Below, piece after piece: positions 34,095 to 43,478 of a DNA stretch of 64,000 bases. Source of the DNA: JAFDZV01 sp035549015 (GTDB lineage Bacteria > Bacteroidota > Ignavibacteria > OLB7); the NCBI GenBank assembly GCA_035549015.1, contig DASZRW010000091.1:94220-158219 (forward strand), in the 5' to 3' direction. Each line of letters starts with the position of its first letter. The first letter of the stretch is position 1. The position numbers and the translations under genes were made by a program. Below the pieces are notes generated by a model that worked only from the letters and a program-made list of their open reading frames with translations, was not told the DNA's origin and did not search any database.

Positions 34095-34475
34095 GTGATA
34101 CGCAGAGAATCGAACATACTGATCGTTGGCGATCGTGTGCTGATCCGTCCGGACAGCCCGAGCGATCGCACGCCGCATGGGCTGTATCTCCCGCCCAGTG
34201 TCGGCGAGAAGGAGCAGGTGCAGACCGGCCACATCATCAAGGTTGGGCCGGGCTATCCCATCCCCAATCCCAACTTCACGGATGACGAGCCATGGGCGCC
34301 GAACCGCGAGCCGGCGCGCTACATCCCGCTGCAGGCACTGGTTGGGGATCACGCGCTGTTCCTTCGGAAGGAGGCGATCGAGATCGAGTTCAACGGCGAG
34401 CAGTTGCTGATCGTGCCGCAGCCGGCCATCCTGATGCTGGTGCGCGAGGAGATTCACGAGGAGCCGGAACTGTAA
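34095..34475 (+). CDS. GroES-family co-chaperone-like protein
   Basis: The 126-aa product resembles the GroES/Cpn10 fold: ILIVGDRVLIRPDSPSDRT, then GLYLPPSVGEKEQVQTGHII, VGPGYPIPNP and YIPLQALVGDHALFLRKEAI. It is the divergent GroES-family type found in Bacteroidota, which sits apart from groEL, so its partner is uncertain. No ATG fits: the longest frame begins at 33915, but the conserved region starts near GTG 34095, which I take as the start without a good ribosome site. It ends in a hairpin shared with trxB. Confidence 0.82.
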   Translation: MIRRESNILIVGDRVLIRPDSPSDRTPHGLYLPPSVGEKEQVQTGHIIKVGPGYPIPNPNFTDDEPWAPNREPARYIPLQALVGDHALFLRKEAIEIEFNGEQLLIVPQPAILMLVREEIHEEPEL

Positions 34476-34504
34476 CGGGCCGTACGATTTCTCGCACGGC
34501 CCGT
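34475..34504. terminator. Bidirectional terminator
   Basis: ACGGGCCGT and ACGGCCCGT form perfect 9-bp arms with a 12-base loop. The first base of the hairpin overlaps the GroES-family stop codon. Confidence 0.6.
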
Positions 34505-34538
34505 CCGGTATCTGCAATGTTCCGTCTCCCGGCGCGGC

Positions 34539-35573
34539 TCAGCCTTCGTTCACCGCAAGCCGCTTCTCGTGTGCCTCCGTCTCCAGCCAGCGCTCCGCAT
34601 CGATCGCGGCCATGCAGCCGGAGCCGGCTGCCGTAACGGCCTGGCGGTATATCTGGTCCTGTACGTCGCCGCAGGCAAACACTCCGGGGACGTTCGTGTA
34701 GGTGCTCTTCCCATGCGTCAGGAGGTAGCCGGTTGCATCCATCTCGATCTTGCCGGCGAAGATGTCCGTGTTGGGCCGATGCCCGATGGCAACGAACAGC
34801 CCCTGCACCTCGCGCTCCGTGGTCTCGCCGGTCACCGTATCGCGAAGCACCACGCCGGTGACCTTCCGGACGGGATCGGTCTCGCCCAGCACATGCACCA
34901 CCTCCGCGTTGTAGACGATCTCGATCTTCGGATTTGCCAGCGCACGCGCCACCATGATCTTCGAGGCGCGGAACTCGTCGCGGCGGTGCACCATGATCAC
35001 CTTGCTGCAGAAGCGCGTGAGGTAGTTGGCCTCCTCCATCGCGGTATCGCCGCCCCCCACCACCACCACCTCGCGGTTGCGGAAGAAGAAGCCGTCGCAC
35101 GTGGCGCAGGCGGAGACACCGTATCCCATGAAGAGGGTCTCGGACTCGAGCCCGAGCAGCTTCGCGGAGGCGCCGGTTGCGATGATCATGGCGTCGCAGG
35201 AGAGATGCCGGTTGCGATCGGTTGTCAACCGGTACGGCCGCTGGGAGAAGTCCACCTCCGTCACATACTCGAACCGGCAGTCCGCACCGAAGCGCTGCGC
35301 CTGCTTGCGGAAGATGTCCATCATCTCCGGCCCCATGACACCGCTCTCGAACCCCGGATAGTTCTCCACTTCGGTCGTGATCGTAAGCTGCCCTCCCGGC
35401 TGATGCCCTTCCAGCACCACCGGCTTCAGATTGGCACGCGCCGAATAGAGCGCCGCCGTCAGGCCGGCCGGTCCGGAGCCGACAACGATCAGCTTGTGAT
35501 GTTCGGCGCCGTTCAGCATCACGCCGTCGTGGCGTATCGGAGCCTGGGTTTCATTCTCGAGGTGCTGTCCCAT
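34539..35573 (-). CDS. trxB: Thioredoxin reductase
   Basis: The 344-aa flavoenzyme uses NADPH to reduce thioredoxin. FAD motif VVGSGPAGLTAALYSARANL lies near residue 30, the redox pair CATC is at 156-159 (SACATCDGFFF), the NADPH fold is VVGGGDTAMEEANYL, and the C-terminal FAD motif is GVFACGDVQD. The N-terminal ~25 residues are an extra tail; ATG at about residue 19 is another possible start. It stands alone between convergent and same-strand genes. It would supply thiol reduction for peroxiredoxin and other enzymes. Confidence 0.95.
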   Translation of the reverse strand: MGQHLENETQAPIRHDGVMLNGAEHHKLIVVGSGPAGLTAALYSARANLKPVVLEGHQPGGQLTITTEVENYPGFESGVMGPEMMDIFRKQAQRFGADCRFEYVTEVDFSQRPYRLTTDRNRHLSCDAMIIATGASAKLLGLESETLFMGYGVSACATCDGFFFRNREVVVVGGGDTAMEEANYLTRFCSKVIMVHRRDEFRASKIMVARALANPKIEIVYNAEVVHVLGETDPVRKVTGVVLRDTVTGETTEREVQGLFVAIGHRPNTDIFAGKIEMDATGYLLTHGKSTYTNVPGVFACGDVQDQIYRQAVTAAGSGCMAAIDAERWLETEAHEKRLAVNEG

Positions 35574-35687
35574 GGGTTTGATCTACTGGCAATGATGTCG
35601 TTGAACAGGAATAACGTTTCATCCGGACGCCTAGTGCAGCGGCAGAGATCGCATTGCGACATGCTCCCGGCACGGCCGCGGCCTCTG

Positions 35688-35939
35688 TCAGAGACGGCTG
35701 GCGGCGATCGCCTCGCGCAGCAGTTCCTTCACGGCCGTGATAGTGGCCCGAAGGCTCTCGATCTCGGCAGGCGCCACGGACTTGGAGACGGGCTTCTGAT
35801 AATAGACCTCGAGCGCATTCAATTCGAGGAGTGCATCCGTCAGCATGGAGAGCGTGGTTGTGATGCGCCCCTCCACCTCGCCGCGGCGGAAGATCGAATC
35901 GTCCAACTCCTGCTCATACCGTGAAGGGAGTGAAGGCAT
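35688..35939 (-). CDS. Small helical protein, possibly exodeoxyribonuclease-small-subunit-like in fold
   Basis: The frame opens to 36125, but its first 62 codons read through a Pro/Gly-rich repeat region, so ATG 35939 is chosen, giving 83 aa. The product is helical and coiled-coil-like (RYEQELDDSIFRRGEVEGRI, then LEVYYQKPVSKSVAPAEIES). I recognise no family; the fold comparison is only on helical content. It lies between trxB and frr on the same strand. Confidence 0.5.
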   Translation of the reverse strand: MPSLPSRYEQELDDSIFRRGEVEGRITTTLSMLTDALLELNALEVYYQKPVSKSVAPAEIESLRATITAVKELLREAIAASRL

Positions 35940-36063
35940 GATCGAAGATATCCGGCTCTCGTGAATGAAACAGCGCCCGCCGCCGGACGCGCCTCGGAAA
36001 AAAGGGACGCGGCGCAAACCACTGCGGGTTGGCGCCGCTCGTACGGTGAGTTCCCGCTGGAAT

Positions 36064-36116
36064 GCCCGGGCTCGAAGGCCCGGGAACCAAGGGCCCGGGA
36101 CCGAAGGCCCGGGAAG
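36064..36116. repeat. CCCGGG-centred short tandem repeats
   Basis: Four units of CCCGGG followed by a 7-9 base spacer (for example CTCGAAGG and ACCGAAGG) occupy the gap between frr and the small helical gene. Confidence 0.6.
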
Positions 36117-36155
36117 GGCCGGCAACCGGAGTACCGCCGGCCGACACGCAGAGGG

Positions 36156-36716
36156 CTACACCGAGAGTATATCCTTCTCCTTGTCGGCGAGCAGGCGGTC
36201 CACCTCGCCGATGTACCGGTCGGTGAGCTTCTGCGCGTCGCCCTCGCCATTCTTCCGCATGTCCTCGCTCATGTGCTCGTCCTTCTCGGCCTTCCGGAGC
36301 GCATCCATGGCATCGCGCCGTGCATTGCGGATGCCGACCTTCGACTCCTCTGCAACCCTGCGCGCAACCTTGGCAAGCTCCTTGCGGCGCTCCTCGGTCA
36401 GCGGCGGAATCGGCAGGCGGATGGAGCTGCCGTCGTTGCTCGGGTTCAGCCCGAGGTTCGCCGCATGGATGGCACGGTCCACAATATTCACCATGTTCTT
36501 CTCCCACGGCTGCACGATGATCATCGTGGCGTCGGGAGTTGTGACGGTGGCGACCTGCGACAGTGGAACCATCTGCCCGTAGTAGTCCACACGAACGGAA
36601 TCGAGCAGGCTCACCGACGCACGTCCCGTCCGAATCTTTGCAAGCTCGACGTGACAATGTTCGATCGCCTTCTTCATTTCCTGTTCGGCATGGGAAAGAA
36701 TCGTCTTAACCTCCAT
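36156..36716 (-). CDS. frr: Ribosome recycling factor
   Basis: The 186-aa protein splits post-termination ribosomes together with EF-G. Family signatures are HVELAKIRTGRASVSLLDSV, DATMIIVQPWEKNMVNIVDR, NLGLNPSNDGSSIRLPIPPL and TEERRKELAKVARRVAEESK. Length is normal. It is not next to pyrH or tsf here, which is its common place in other bacteria. A proline dehydrogenase gene lies upstream on the same strand. Confidence 0.96.
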   Translation of the reverse strand: MEVKTILSHAEQEMKKAIEHCHVELAKIRTGRASVSLLDSVRVDYYGQMVPLSQVATVTTPDATMIIVQPWEKNMVNIVDRAIHAANLGLNPSNDGSSIRLPIPPLTEERRKELAKVARRVAEESKVGIRNARRDAMDALRKAEKDEHMSEDMRKNGEGDAQKLTDRYIGEVDRLLADKEKDILSV

Positions 36717-36772
36717 AGGGATACGCTCGTAAGTAATGAAACAAGCACGCCACTGTTGAACCCGGCGTTCGA

Positions 36773-37675
36773 TCAGTTTCCGGTAAAGATAGCCTTGAAG
36801 ACGTGCCCGGCAATCGATGGATTCTCCTTCAGGCGGCGAATCGAATATCCATACCAGTCGTGGCCGAACGGCACATAGACACGCAGGCGATGCCCCTGTG
36901 CAACCAGCTCGCGGCGCTTGGGGTCGCGCACGCCAAGCAGCATCTGGAACTCGTAGCGCTCGCGCGCCAGCCCGCGTTCGGCGATCTTCCGGCGGGCGCC
37001 ATCGATCAGCACATCATCGTGCGTTGCGATGCCGACGTAGCAGCCGTGATCGAAGATGATATCCAGGCAACGAAGGTAGTTCTGCTGAATCTCCTCGCGC
37101 GACTTGAACGCGATCGTCTCGGACTCCACATAGATTCCCTTGCAGAGCCGGAAGTGCCCTCCCTCCGCGGCAAGCGCGCGAACATCGCTCTCGGTGCGAT
37201 GCAGATAGGCCTGTAGCACGATGCCGATGTTCGCCGGGAACTCCGAGCGGATGCGCCGGTACAGCTCGATCGTCCGGTCCGTGTATGGCGAGTTCTCCAT
37301 GTCGATGCGAACGAAGTTCCCCAGTTCCGCGGCGCGCGACACCACGCGATGCAGATTCTGATAGGCAAACTCCGCATCGATATCCAGACCGAGCGAGGTG
37401 AGCTTCACCGAGAGATTGGAATCCACCTTCTGGCGTGCGATCTCCTGGAGCACATCGATGGAGGTCTCCGTCTCCGCCCGCGCAAGCTCCGCGCTCTTCA
37501 CGAACTCCCCGAGCGCATCGATCGTGGCCATGGTTCCCTCGCCGTTCAGACGGCGCACGGTGTTCATTGCATCGTTGATCGTTTCGCCGGCGATGTATCT
37601 GCGAGCCACCACGCGAACCAGCGCCTTCGGCGCGTATGGAAGGACACCCGAAATCAGGGAATCGAAAACACCCAT
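36773..37675 (-). CDS. Proline dehydrogenase (monofunctional)
   Basis: The 300-aa flavoprotein oxidises proline to pyrroline-5-carboxylate and feeds electrons to quinone. The FAD barrel shows VKLTSLGLDIDAEFA, RIDMENSPYTD, GIVLQAYLHRTESDVRAL, RLCKGIYVESETIAFK and the terminal barrel part YVPFGHDWYGYSIRRL. It is the short PutB-like form without the dehydrogenase domain of PutA. The partner pyrroline-5-carboxylate dehydrogenase is not in this window. The start at 37675 follows the family N-terminus; the upstream frame is Arg/Pro-rich junk. Confidence 0.92.
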   Translation of the reverse strand: MGVFDSLISGVLPYAPKALVRVVARRYIAGETINDAMNTVRRLNGEGTMATIDALGEFVKSAELARAETETSIDVLQEIARQKVDSNLSVKLTSLGLDIDAEFAYQNLHRVVSRAAELGNFVRIDMENSPYTDRTIELYRRIRSEFPANIGIVLQAYLHRTESDVRALAAEGGHFRLCKGIYVESETIAFKSREEIQQNYLRCLDIIFDHGCYVGIATHDDVLIDGARRKIAERGLARERYEFQMLLGVRDPKRRELVAQGHRLRVYVPFGHDWYGYSIRRLKENPSIAGHVFKAIFTGN

Positions 37676-37904
37676 GGATGGAATCTGTCTGCTGATGCCA
37701 AGGCCGGGAGGAAGTCCGAACGGTCTGGTCGGACGGGGACGCAAGTTAACACGCGGCGTGCCGCGATATGTGCCGCAGCGCCCGGCGGCAGCGTTGCAAA
37801 ATGTGTTGCCGCCGCAACGGCGACCGCTCAACAGCGGCCGCACGCCGTCTCGCCGGCCATCCACAACATTCGGCCGCACGATGGTTCACGGCCGCGCGAA
37901 GCCC

Positions 37905-40259
37905 TCAGGCCGCAGAGGAATCGGCCGACGGCGCAACGGCCGCCCGGGCACGATCGCGGCGGCGCTTCAACCAGAAGAAGATGATGCCGACGAGCGCGGC
38001 GAGAAGCGAGACGATGGTGATCAGCCTTCCGGTTGCGAAGGCCGATGACTGGAACGTGAGCACCACGGTATGCTTCCCGGCCGGCACCGCGACGCCGCGC
38101 AGCGAGTAGTCCGCATGCAGAAGCTTCGCCGGAGCGCCATCAACGGTCACGGTCCAGGAGGGATACCAGATCTCGCTCAGCAGGAGTATTCCGGGCTTGT
38201 CCGTGGTGACGTCCACGGCGATCTCCGCGGCGGTGTATGTGGTGATCGCGGCCTGCCCCGATCCTCCGCTCACCGCGATCCCCGGTTCCTCCTCCAGCAC
38301 AACCGTGCGCGCGAAGTCCACCTGGCCTCCCTTCATCATCTCGATCGCCCTCCCGGCCGGGGCAACCTTCACATCGTACATCATGCGGGCGTGCGGGTAG
38401 CGGCTGGGACGCTCCGCGAGCTCGGCGCCGCCGGACGCGGAGTCGACCTTCACCTCGTAGGCAACATCCAGCAGATCGAGCGTGTCCTTCATCGTAGGCG
38501 CGGGCGGAACGCGGCGGCTGAGCAACAGCGGGTTGTATCCCTCGAAGAGCATGATGCCGCTGTACGGCCCCTGGTTCCTCTGCATCAGCATCGCACGTCC
38601 CTCCCGCATCTTCACCCGAAAGAGTTTGCCGGGAGGAACCGCCTTGTAGGCGGCAAGCTGCTCGTCGCTCTGGCAATAGATCTCCTGCGGGTTCTCCGGT
38701 GCATTGTTCTGCCCCATGCCGAAGGCGCAGAGATCCACAATGCCCAGCACCAGCAACAGAGCCGCCGCCGCGGTGGCCGGCACCCTGCCGCGCAACGACA
38801 GGAACGCCACTGCCGCCGCGCCGCCGCCAACGAGAAGCGCCACCAGTCCGGTGGAGCGCACCGCGCCCAGAAGCTCGTTCGGCGCGTTGAGCATGGCCCC
38901 GAGCACGCCGGTCAGCGTAAGGAGGCCAATGCCGGCGACGATGCCGCCAACGATCAGCACGATGCGCGACAGGCGCTCGCTCCCCTCGCCGCTCCGGACA
39001 ACCCGCTCCAGACCCGCCCCCGCAAGGAGCGCGCCGCCGAACGCGAGATAGACCGCGAGACGCGTGGGGATGCGGAACGTGCTGAAGAGCGGCAGCCGCG
39101 CGAGCAGCGGATGCACGAGGAAGTTGTCGCCAAGCGCGAAGAGCAGGCCAAGCAGCCCCATCGCCCCGAGGAACCATCCAACTCCGCCAAGCCGTCGCGA
39201 TGCCAGCCCCACCATGGCGAGGATCAGCGTCACCACGCCGAAGTAGATCGCCGTCTCCCAGAAGTAGTAGGCCTCCGGCCGGTACCAGAACGGCAGCGTG
39301 GGGTTGGGATCGGGATTCGAGACGCCGAAGAATTTCGGCACCACCAGCGTCAGCAACTGTCCCGGCCCTACCTCTCCCTCCAGCGACTTCATGTAGGTCA
39401 TCTCGGAGCGCTCCGAAAGCCCGGCAAGCTCCTGCGATGGAAGCAACTGGATGGCGAAGATTCCGATACCGATCGCCACCGGAAGCGCAGCAAGCACCAG
39501 CTTCATCACCACTCCCTTCCGCTCCGCCTCGTCGGCGGAGCGCATCGAGCGCACAACCAGTACGATCGTGAACAGGAAGAGGAAGAAGAGCATGTAGAGC
39601 GCGGACTGCGGATGGCCGCTCAACAGCGCGCAGCCCAGTGTAAGGCCGGCGAGAAGGGAGTGCAGCCAGCTCCGCTCTGTGACACCGCGATAGAAGAGAT
39701 AGGTGATCAGCGGGAACCATGCCAGATGAATGATTATGTTCGGGTGGATCATGTGCACCACCATCATCCCGCTGAGCCCGTATGCAACGCCCGCGAAGAC
39801 CGCTCCCCACGATCCGATGCCGAGCCCCCTGGCCAGCTTCCACATGCCGACCATCGCGATGAAGTAGTGCAGCACCACCAGGAACTGCGCCAGCCACACG
39901 CTGAGCGTGCCGCCGGAGAAGAGATACATCAGCAGATTGCCGGGATAGAAAAAACCGATCTGGAGATCGGCCAGGAACGGCATGCCGTTGAACGTGAACG
40001 GATTCCAGAACGGAAGCGTTCCCGAGGCGAAGCTGCGCGCCGCGAACACCTGATTCGGATAGGTGAACTCCGTGAAGTCCTCCCACAGAAACGCCCCGCC
40101 GGAGATATGCTTCCAGAAGAAGATGATCGTCACGAGTGCGAAGATCCCGACGGCCCAGTATACAGGCAGCTCGTACGGAAGGCGTTCGGCAACGGCCTGA
40201 CGGGCCACGCCGGATTGCCGCCGCGGCGCGGCAGTCTTCTTGGTGCTTCGGTTCGTCAT
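37905..40259 (-). CDS. YfhO-family membrane protein
   Basis: The 784-aa product has about 13 membrane helices, beginning VYWAVGIFALVTIIFFW near residue 34. The first extracytoplasmic loop holds WEDFTEFTYPNQVFAARSFA, then PFWNPFTFNGMPFLADLQIG, the conserved acidic and proline-rich loop of GT-C-type YfhO proteins. The C-terminal soluble domain has YVG/YPSW-type beta strands (SEIWYPSWTVTVDGAPAKLL). YfhO relatives help glycosylate lipoteichoic acid or other surface polymers. The start at 40259 follows an upstream TATATTTG box (40325-40318). Confidence 0.88.
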   Translation of the reverse strand: MTNRSTKKTAAPRRQSGVARQAVAERLPYELPVYWAVGIFALVTIIFFWKHISGGAFLWEDFTEFTYPNQVFAARSFASGTLPFWNPFTFNGMPFLADLQIGFFYPGNLLMYLFSGGTLSVWLAQFLVVLHYFIAMVGMWKLARGLGIGSWGAVFAGVAYGLSGMMVVHMIHPNIIIHLAWFPLITYLFYRGVTERSWLHSLLAGLTLGCALLSGHPQSALYMLFFLFLFTIVLVVRSMRSADEAERKGVVMKLVLAALPVAIGIGIFAIQLLPSQELAGLSERSEMTYMKSLEGEVGPGQLLTLVVPKFFGVSNPDPNPTLPFWYRPEAYYFWETAIYFGVVTLILAMVGLASRRLGGVGWFLGAMGLLGLLFALGDNFLVHPLLARLPLFSTFRIPTRLAVYLAFGGALLAGAGLERVVRSGEGSERLSRIVLIVGGIVAGIGLLTLTGVLGAMLNAPNELLGAVRSTGLVALLVGGGAAAVAFLSLRGRVPATAAAALLLVLGIVDLCAFGMGQNNAPENPQEIYCQSDEQLAAYKAVPPGKLFRVKMREGRAMLMQRNQGPYSGIMLFEGYNPLLLSRRVPPAPTMKDTLDLLDVAYEVKVDSASGGAELAERPSRYPHARMMYDVKVAPAGRAIEMMKGGQVDFARTVVLEEEPGIAVSGGSGQAAITTYTAAEIAVDVTTDKPGILLLSEIWYPSWTVTVDGAPAKLLHADYSLRGVAVPAGKHTVVLTFQSSAFATGRLITIVSLLAALVGIIFFWLKRRRDRARAAVAPSADSSAA

Positions 40260-40431
40260 AGATGATCGTGATTCTGCGGGAGAGGCGGCGGCCGCCGCCC
40301 GTGAGACTTGAGGAGCGCAAATATACGGCACCGGGGTGAGTGATTGATTAGTGGTCCGTTGTCAGTTGGTCAGCCGGGAACACGGCGTTTCTCAACTGAC
40401 GAACCAACCACTGACGACCGGCCAGCGACCA

Positions 40432-40461
40432 TTGACCTTCCGTCCTCTCTGGGTAACTTCC
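40432..40461 (+). promoter_or_regulatory. Bacteroidota-type promoter for xseA
   Basis: TTG (40432-40434), 19 bases, then TAACTTCC (40454-40461). The chosen ATG at 40468 follows six bases later, so the mRNA would be leaderless or nearly so. Upstream lies an inverted pair GTTGTCAGTTG..CAACTGAC (40368-40400). Confidence 0.45.
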
Positions 40462-40467
40462 GTGCCT

Positions 40468-41781
40468 ATGGTTATCAGACGGAGCACCGGCCCGCCGCCG
40501 GCCGATATCGATGCCGGCGACGGCGCCCCCGAACGTCGCGAGGGAGAGGGGGTCCCAACGGTCACGGAATTCACGCGGCGCCTGGCACGCATGCTGGAGG
40601 GGGAGTTCGCGGACATTTCCGTTCAGGGAGAGATCTCGGGCTGGAGCCGCGCCGCGAGCGGCCACACCTACTTCACGCTGAAGGATGACGCCGCCGTTCT
40701 GGGTGCCGTGCTCTGGCGCAGCCGTACGCTGCAGCATACGATCCGGGACGGCATGAAGGTGATTGCCAGCGGGCGCATCAGCGTCTATCCGCCGCGCGGG
40801 CAGTATCAACTGGACTGCACATCGATCGTCCCGATGGGCCTGGGCGACCTGCAGATCGCACTGGAGCAGCTCAAGGCAAGGCTGATGGCCGAGGGTCTGT
40901 TCGATGCTGCGCGCAAGCGGCGGCTGCCGGAATTCCCGCAGCGCATCGGCATCGTCACCTCCATCACCGGCGCGGCCATTCGCGACATGCTCACCACGCT
41001 GCGGCGGCGCATGCCGATGGTGGAGGTTGTGCTCCGCCCCGCACTGGTACAGGGGGCCGGAGCCGCGGAGGATGTGGCCCGCGCAATCGGCGAGATCAAT
41101 CGCATCGCCGACATCGATCTCCTGATCGTGGGACGCGGCGGCGGCTCCATCGAGGATCTGTGGGCATTCAACGAGGAGATCGTTGCGCGCGCAATCGCCG
41201 CCTCGCGCATCCCGGTGATCTCCGCCGTTGGCCACGAGATAGACTTCACCATCGCGGACTTTGTCGCCGACGTTCGTGCCGCCACGCCCACCGCCGCTGC
41301 AGAGCTTGCCGTGCGCGACCGGGCGGAGCTCCTGGCCGTGCTGCGCGATCTCGATACCGCCATGGCCACCTATGCAATGAACGCCGTGCGCCACCGCCGC
41401 CGCGATCTGGATGCGCTGATGCGAAGCCGCGGCCTGGCACGCCCGCTGGATATCGTCCGCTCGCACCAGCAGCGGCTGGACGATCTGGGGCACCGCGCAG
41501 CGCTGGCGTTGCGGGGCGTCTCCACGCGCGCCGATCACCGCCTGCGCCTGCTGGAGTCCACGCTCCATGCGTTGAACCCGGCGAACGTGCTGGCGCGCGG
41601 GTTCGCGATCGTGGAACGGAACGGTGTGCCGGTAACGCGTGCCGCCGCGCTTCGCGGAGGCGAGGTTGTGGCGATCCGCATGCACGACGGCCGGCGCAGT
41701 GCGCGGATCGCACCGGAGAAGGCAGCCGAACATGGCATGGAGGAACTCTTCACACAGGGACCGGAGCCGGACGGGAACTGA
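40468..41781 (+). CDS. xseA: Exodeoxyribonuclease VII large subunit
   Basis: The 437-aa subunit forms, with XseB, a nuclease that degrades single-stranded DNA into short acid-soluble fragments. It has the N-terminal OB fold (VQGEISGWSRAASGHTYFTL), then the catalytic domain with RIGIVTSITGAAIRDMLTTL, LIVGRGGGSIEDLWAFNEE and VISAVGHEIDFTIADFVADV, and the helical region with C-terminal NPANVLARGFAIVER. The frame is open to 40351, but ATG 40468 is the last start before conserved sequence and lies by a promoter. xseB follows 80 bases on. Confidence 0.94.
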   Translation: MVIRRSTGPPPADIDAGDGAPERREGEGVPTVTEFTRRLARMLEGEFADISVQGEISGWSRAASGHTYFTLKDDAAVLGAVLWRSRTLQHTIRDGMKVIASGRISVYPPRGQYQLDCTSIVPMGLGDLQIALEQLKARLMAEGLFDAARKRRLPEFPQRIGIVTSITGAAIRDMLTTLRRRMPMVEVVLRPALVQGAGAAEDVARAIGEINRIADIDLLIVGRGGGSIEDLWAFNEEIVARAIAASRIPVISAVGHEIDFTIADFVADVRAATPTAAAELAVRDRAELLAVLRDLDTAMATYAMNAVRHRRRDLDALMRSRGLARPLDIVRSHQQRLDDLGHRAALALRGVSTRADHRLRLLESTLHALNPANVLARGFAIVERNGVPVTRAAALRGGEVVAIRMHDGRRSARIAPEKAAEHGMEELFTQGPEPDGN

Positions 41782-41861
41782 CGGCCGGTGCGGCAGGCGC
41801 ATCGAAGCGCGGCCGCCTGCACGCATCACATGTACAACAGGATCGAGGGACGGAAGAATCG

Positions 41862-42086
41862 ATGGCGAAAGGACGCACGTTTGAACGTTCGCTTGCGCGT
41901 CTCACGGAGATCGTGGAGGCGCTGGAGAATGAAACCACATCGCTTGCCGATGCGATGAAACTCTACGAGGAGGGGATCACGCTCTCGCAGGCCTGCAGGC
42001 TGGAACTGGAGCAGGCGGAGTTGAGGATCACGGAACTGAGGTCACGCGCGGACGGTGAGCCGGCGGAGGAGCCGTCCGATCTGTAG
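41862..42086 (+). CDS. xseB: Exodeoxyribonuclease VII small subunit
   Basis: The 74-aa product has the XseB pattern FERSLARLTEIVEALENETT, then SLADAMKLYEEGITLSQACR and LEQAELRITEL. It is a helical hairpin that binds the long arm of XseA. Spacing and strand place it in an xseA-xseB operon. The C-terminus is acidic and short. The longer frame starting at 41160 is an overlap with xseA and is not used. Confidence 0.94.
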   Translation: MAKGRTFERSLARLTEIVEALENETTSLADAMKLYEEGITLSQACRLELEQAELRITELRSRADGEPAEEPSDL

Positions 42087-42385
42087 GTACGGCTCCCCCG
42101 CGAGCCCCTGTGTGGAAGGCCCACTCATGGTGCATCTGCGTGCCGCCACGCCCGGCAGCGCAGCGGCGCTCGCTGGTTCATCCCGCGATCGCCGGCCGAC
42201 CCCGTGGAATTGGCGTAACGGGCGCACCGGCGCCGCGTGTAATGCTCCGTTTGCAGCTGCTGCCTCCCGGCAGCGCTGCACTCCCCCCGGGCACAGCGAT
42301 TCATGGGCGCTGACCTGGTTCGGTTGCCCCGCTTCGTCCAATCATTGCAAACATTCAACCAATCACGTACAGGAGTAATCACCGT

Positions 42386-43117
42386 ATGTCACGAACGATT
42401 CTGAGCTCGACGATTCTCGCCGTCGCCGCCGCCTTCGTGCTGGCGAGCTGCGGCAAGGATATTCCGGCCGAGATGACCAAGAGCTTCGACGACGCGCAGA
42501 GCGGCGTCATGAAGCAGCTCGACGAGGTCAAGACGAAGCTGACCGATCAGATGAACAAGTGCATGGCGCTTCCCAAGGACAGCACGAAGAAGGCCGAGAT
42601 CGACGCCCTGGATGCCGAGCTGAAGAATGACGAGACACAGGTTGGCGAGATCGAGAAGACGCTGAACGACCTCAAGACACAGAAGGACTCCCTGGTGAAC
42701 GCTCACAAGGCAACGGAGTTCAAGGCCCTCTGGGAGAAGGCACAGACCACGTATGCCGACCTGGGCACAAAGATTGCCGCCATCAACACCGCACTCGATG
42801 CCTCGGCTCAGAAGCTCCAGGCGCTGAGCGCCGCCAAGCCGGCAGCGTCGGCCGGCGCCGACACCGGCAAGGCCGCGACTCCGGCCGGTGATTCGAAGAG
42901 CGGGATGGACTCCGCGATGGACAAGGCGCACGCTGCAGCAAGCGATGCAAAGGCCAAGGTCGACGCGAAGGTGAGCGACGCAAAGGCCAAGGTTGACGAG
43001 GCGAAGAAGACCGTGCATGGCAAGGCAGCCGATGCCGAGAAGGCGCTCCCGCTCCGCCCGAACACCAATCCGGGTGAAAAGGAGAAGCCGGTGCTCCACC
43101 CGAATACCAATCCGTAA
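42386..43117 (+). CDS. Coiled-coil lipoprotein
   Basis: The 243-aa product has a lipoprotein signal peptide ending LASC with the lipid-bearing Cys at residue 22. Residues 30-150 are long charged helices (EIDALDAELKNDETQVGEIE, NDLKTQKDSLVNAHKATEF) like a coiled-coil. Residues 185-225 repeat DAKAKVDAKVSDAKAKVDEA, an Ala/Lys/Asp heptad like that of stress-type LEA proteins. The tail carries a duplicated PNTNP motif. It probably sits in the periplasm on a membrane. AGGAG lies 11 bases before the ATG. The 300-base gap before it (42087-42385) shows no gene. Confidence 0.8.
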   Translation: MSRTILSSTILAVAAAFVLASCGKDIPAEMTKSFDDAQSGVMKQLDEVKTKLTDQMNKCMALPKDSTKKAEIDALDAELKNDETQVGEIEKTLNDLKTQKDSLVNAHKATEFKALWEKAQTTYADLGTKIAAINTALDASAQKLQALSAAKPAASAGADTGKAATPAGDSKSGMDSAMDKAHAAASDAKAKVDAKVSDAKAKVDEAKKTVHGKAADAEKALPLRPNTNPGEKEKPVLHPNTNP

Positions 43118-43149
43118 GCGAGCCGCCAAGCACACCCGGCAGTGAAATC

Positions 43150-43189
43150 GAAACGCCCGTCCCGGAGGAAGAGCCGGGGCGGGCGTTTC
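43150..43189 (+). terminator. Terminator after the coiled-coil lipoprotein gene
   Basis: GAAACGCCCG and CGGGCGTTTC form perfect 10-bp arms with a further CCCGG/CCGGG pairing inside. Confidence 0.65.
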
Positions 43190-43249
43190 ACATTCAGGCA
43201 GGCAGGCTCCGCGGAGGCCGGGCCGGTGCCGCAATGCCGGCCCCTTCCC

Positions 43250-43385
43250 CTCCAGGGGCTTGCGCCCCTGGCTGATATCTGTCGCCCCTCCGGGGCTCAC
43301 GATCATTCATGGCATCTCGTACCCAGGGGCTCCGCATCATTGCGGATCCGTCCTCTCACCGGGCTTGCGCCCCGGCGCTCCGGGG
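43250..43385. repeat. GC-rich dispersed repeat
   Basis: The unit CCAGGGGCTTGCGCCCCTGG, then CTGATATCTGTCGCCCCTCC and GGGGCTCACGATCATTCATG, occurs here, followed by a second half unit (CACCGGGCTTGCGCCCCGG). Related copies lie at 22785, 51230 and 52541. Each unit holds short palindromes around GGGxTTGCGxCCC. Confidence 0.65.
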
Positions 43386-43478
43386 AGAGCGGGTACGCAT
43401 CAACGAAAACGGTGGATGCCGCTCTCATGCAGGCATCCACCGTTTCGATTATCGATGAAGCGAACGGACGGGCGGCGA

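Noticed and set aside
38070..40265. A 731-codon plus-strand frame opposite the YfhO gene
   Set aside because: Its composition (Arg/His/Glu-rich without domains) and position mark it as the antisense shadow of the membrane-protein gene.
41160..42086. Longer version of xseB from 41160
   Set aside because: The extra part is xseA in another frame; the XseB family starts at 41862.
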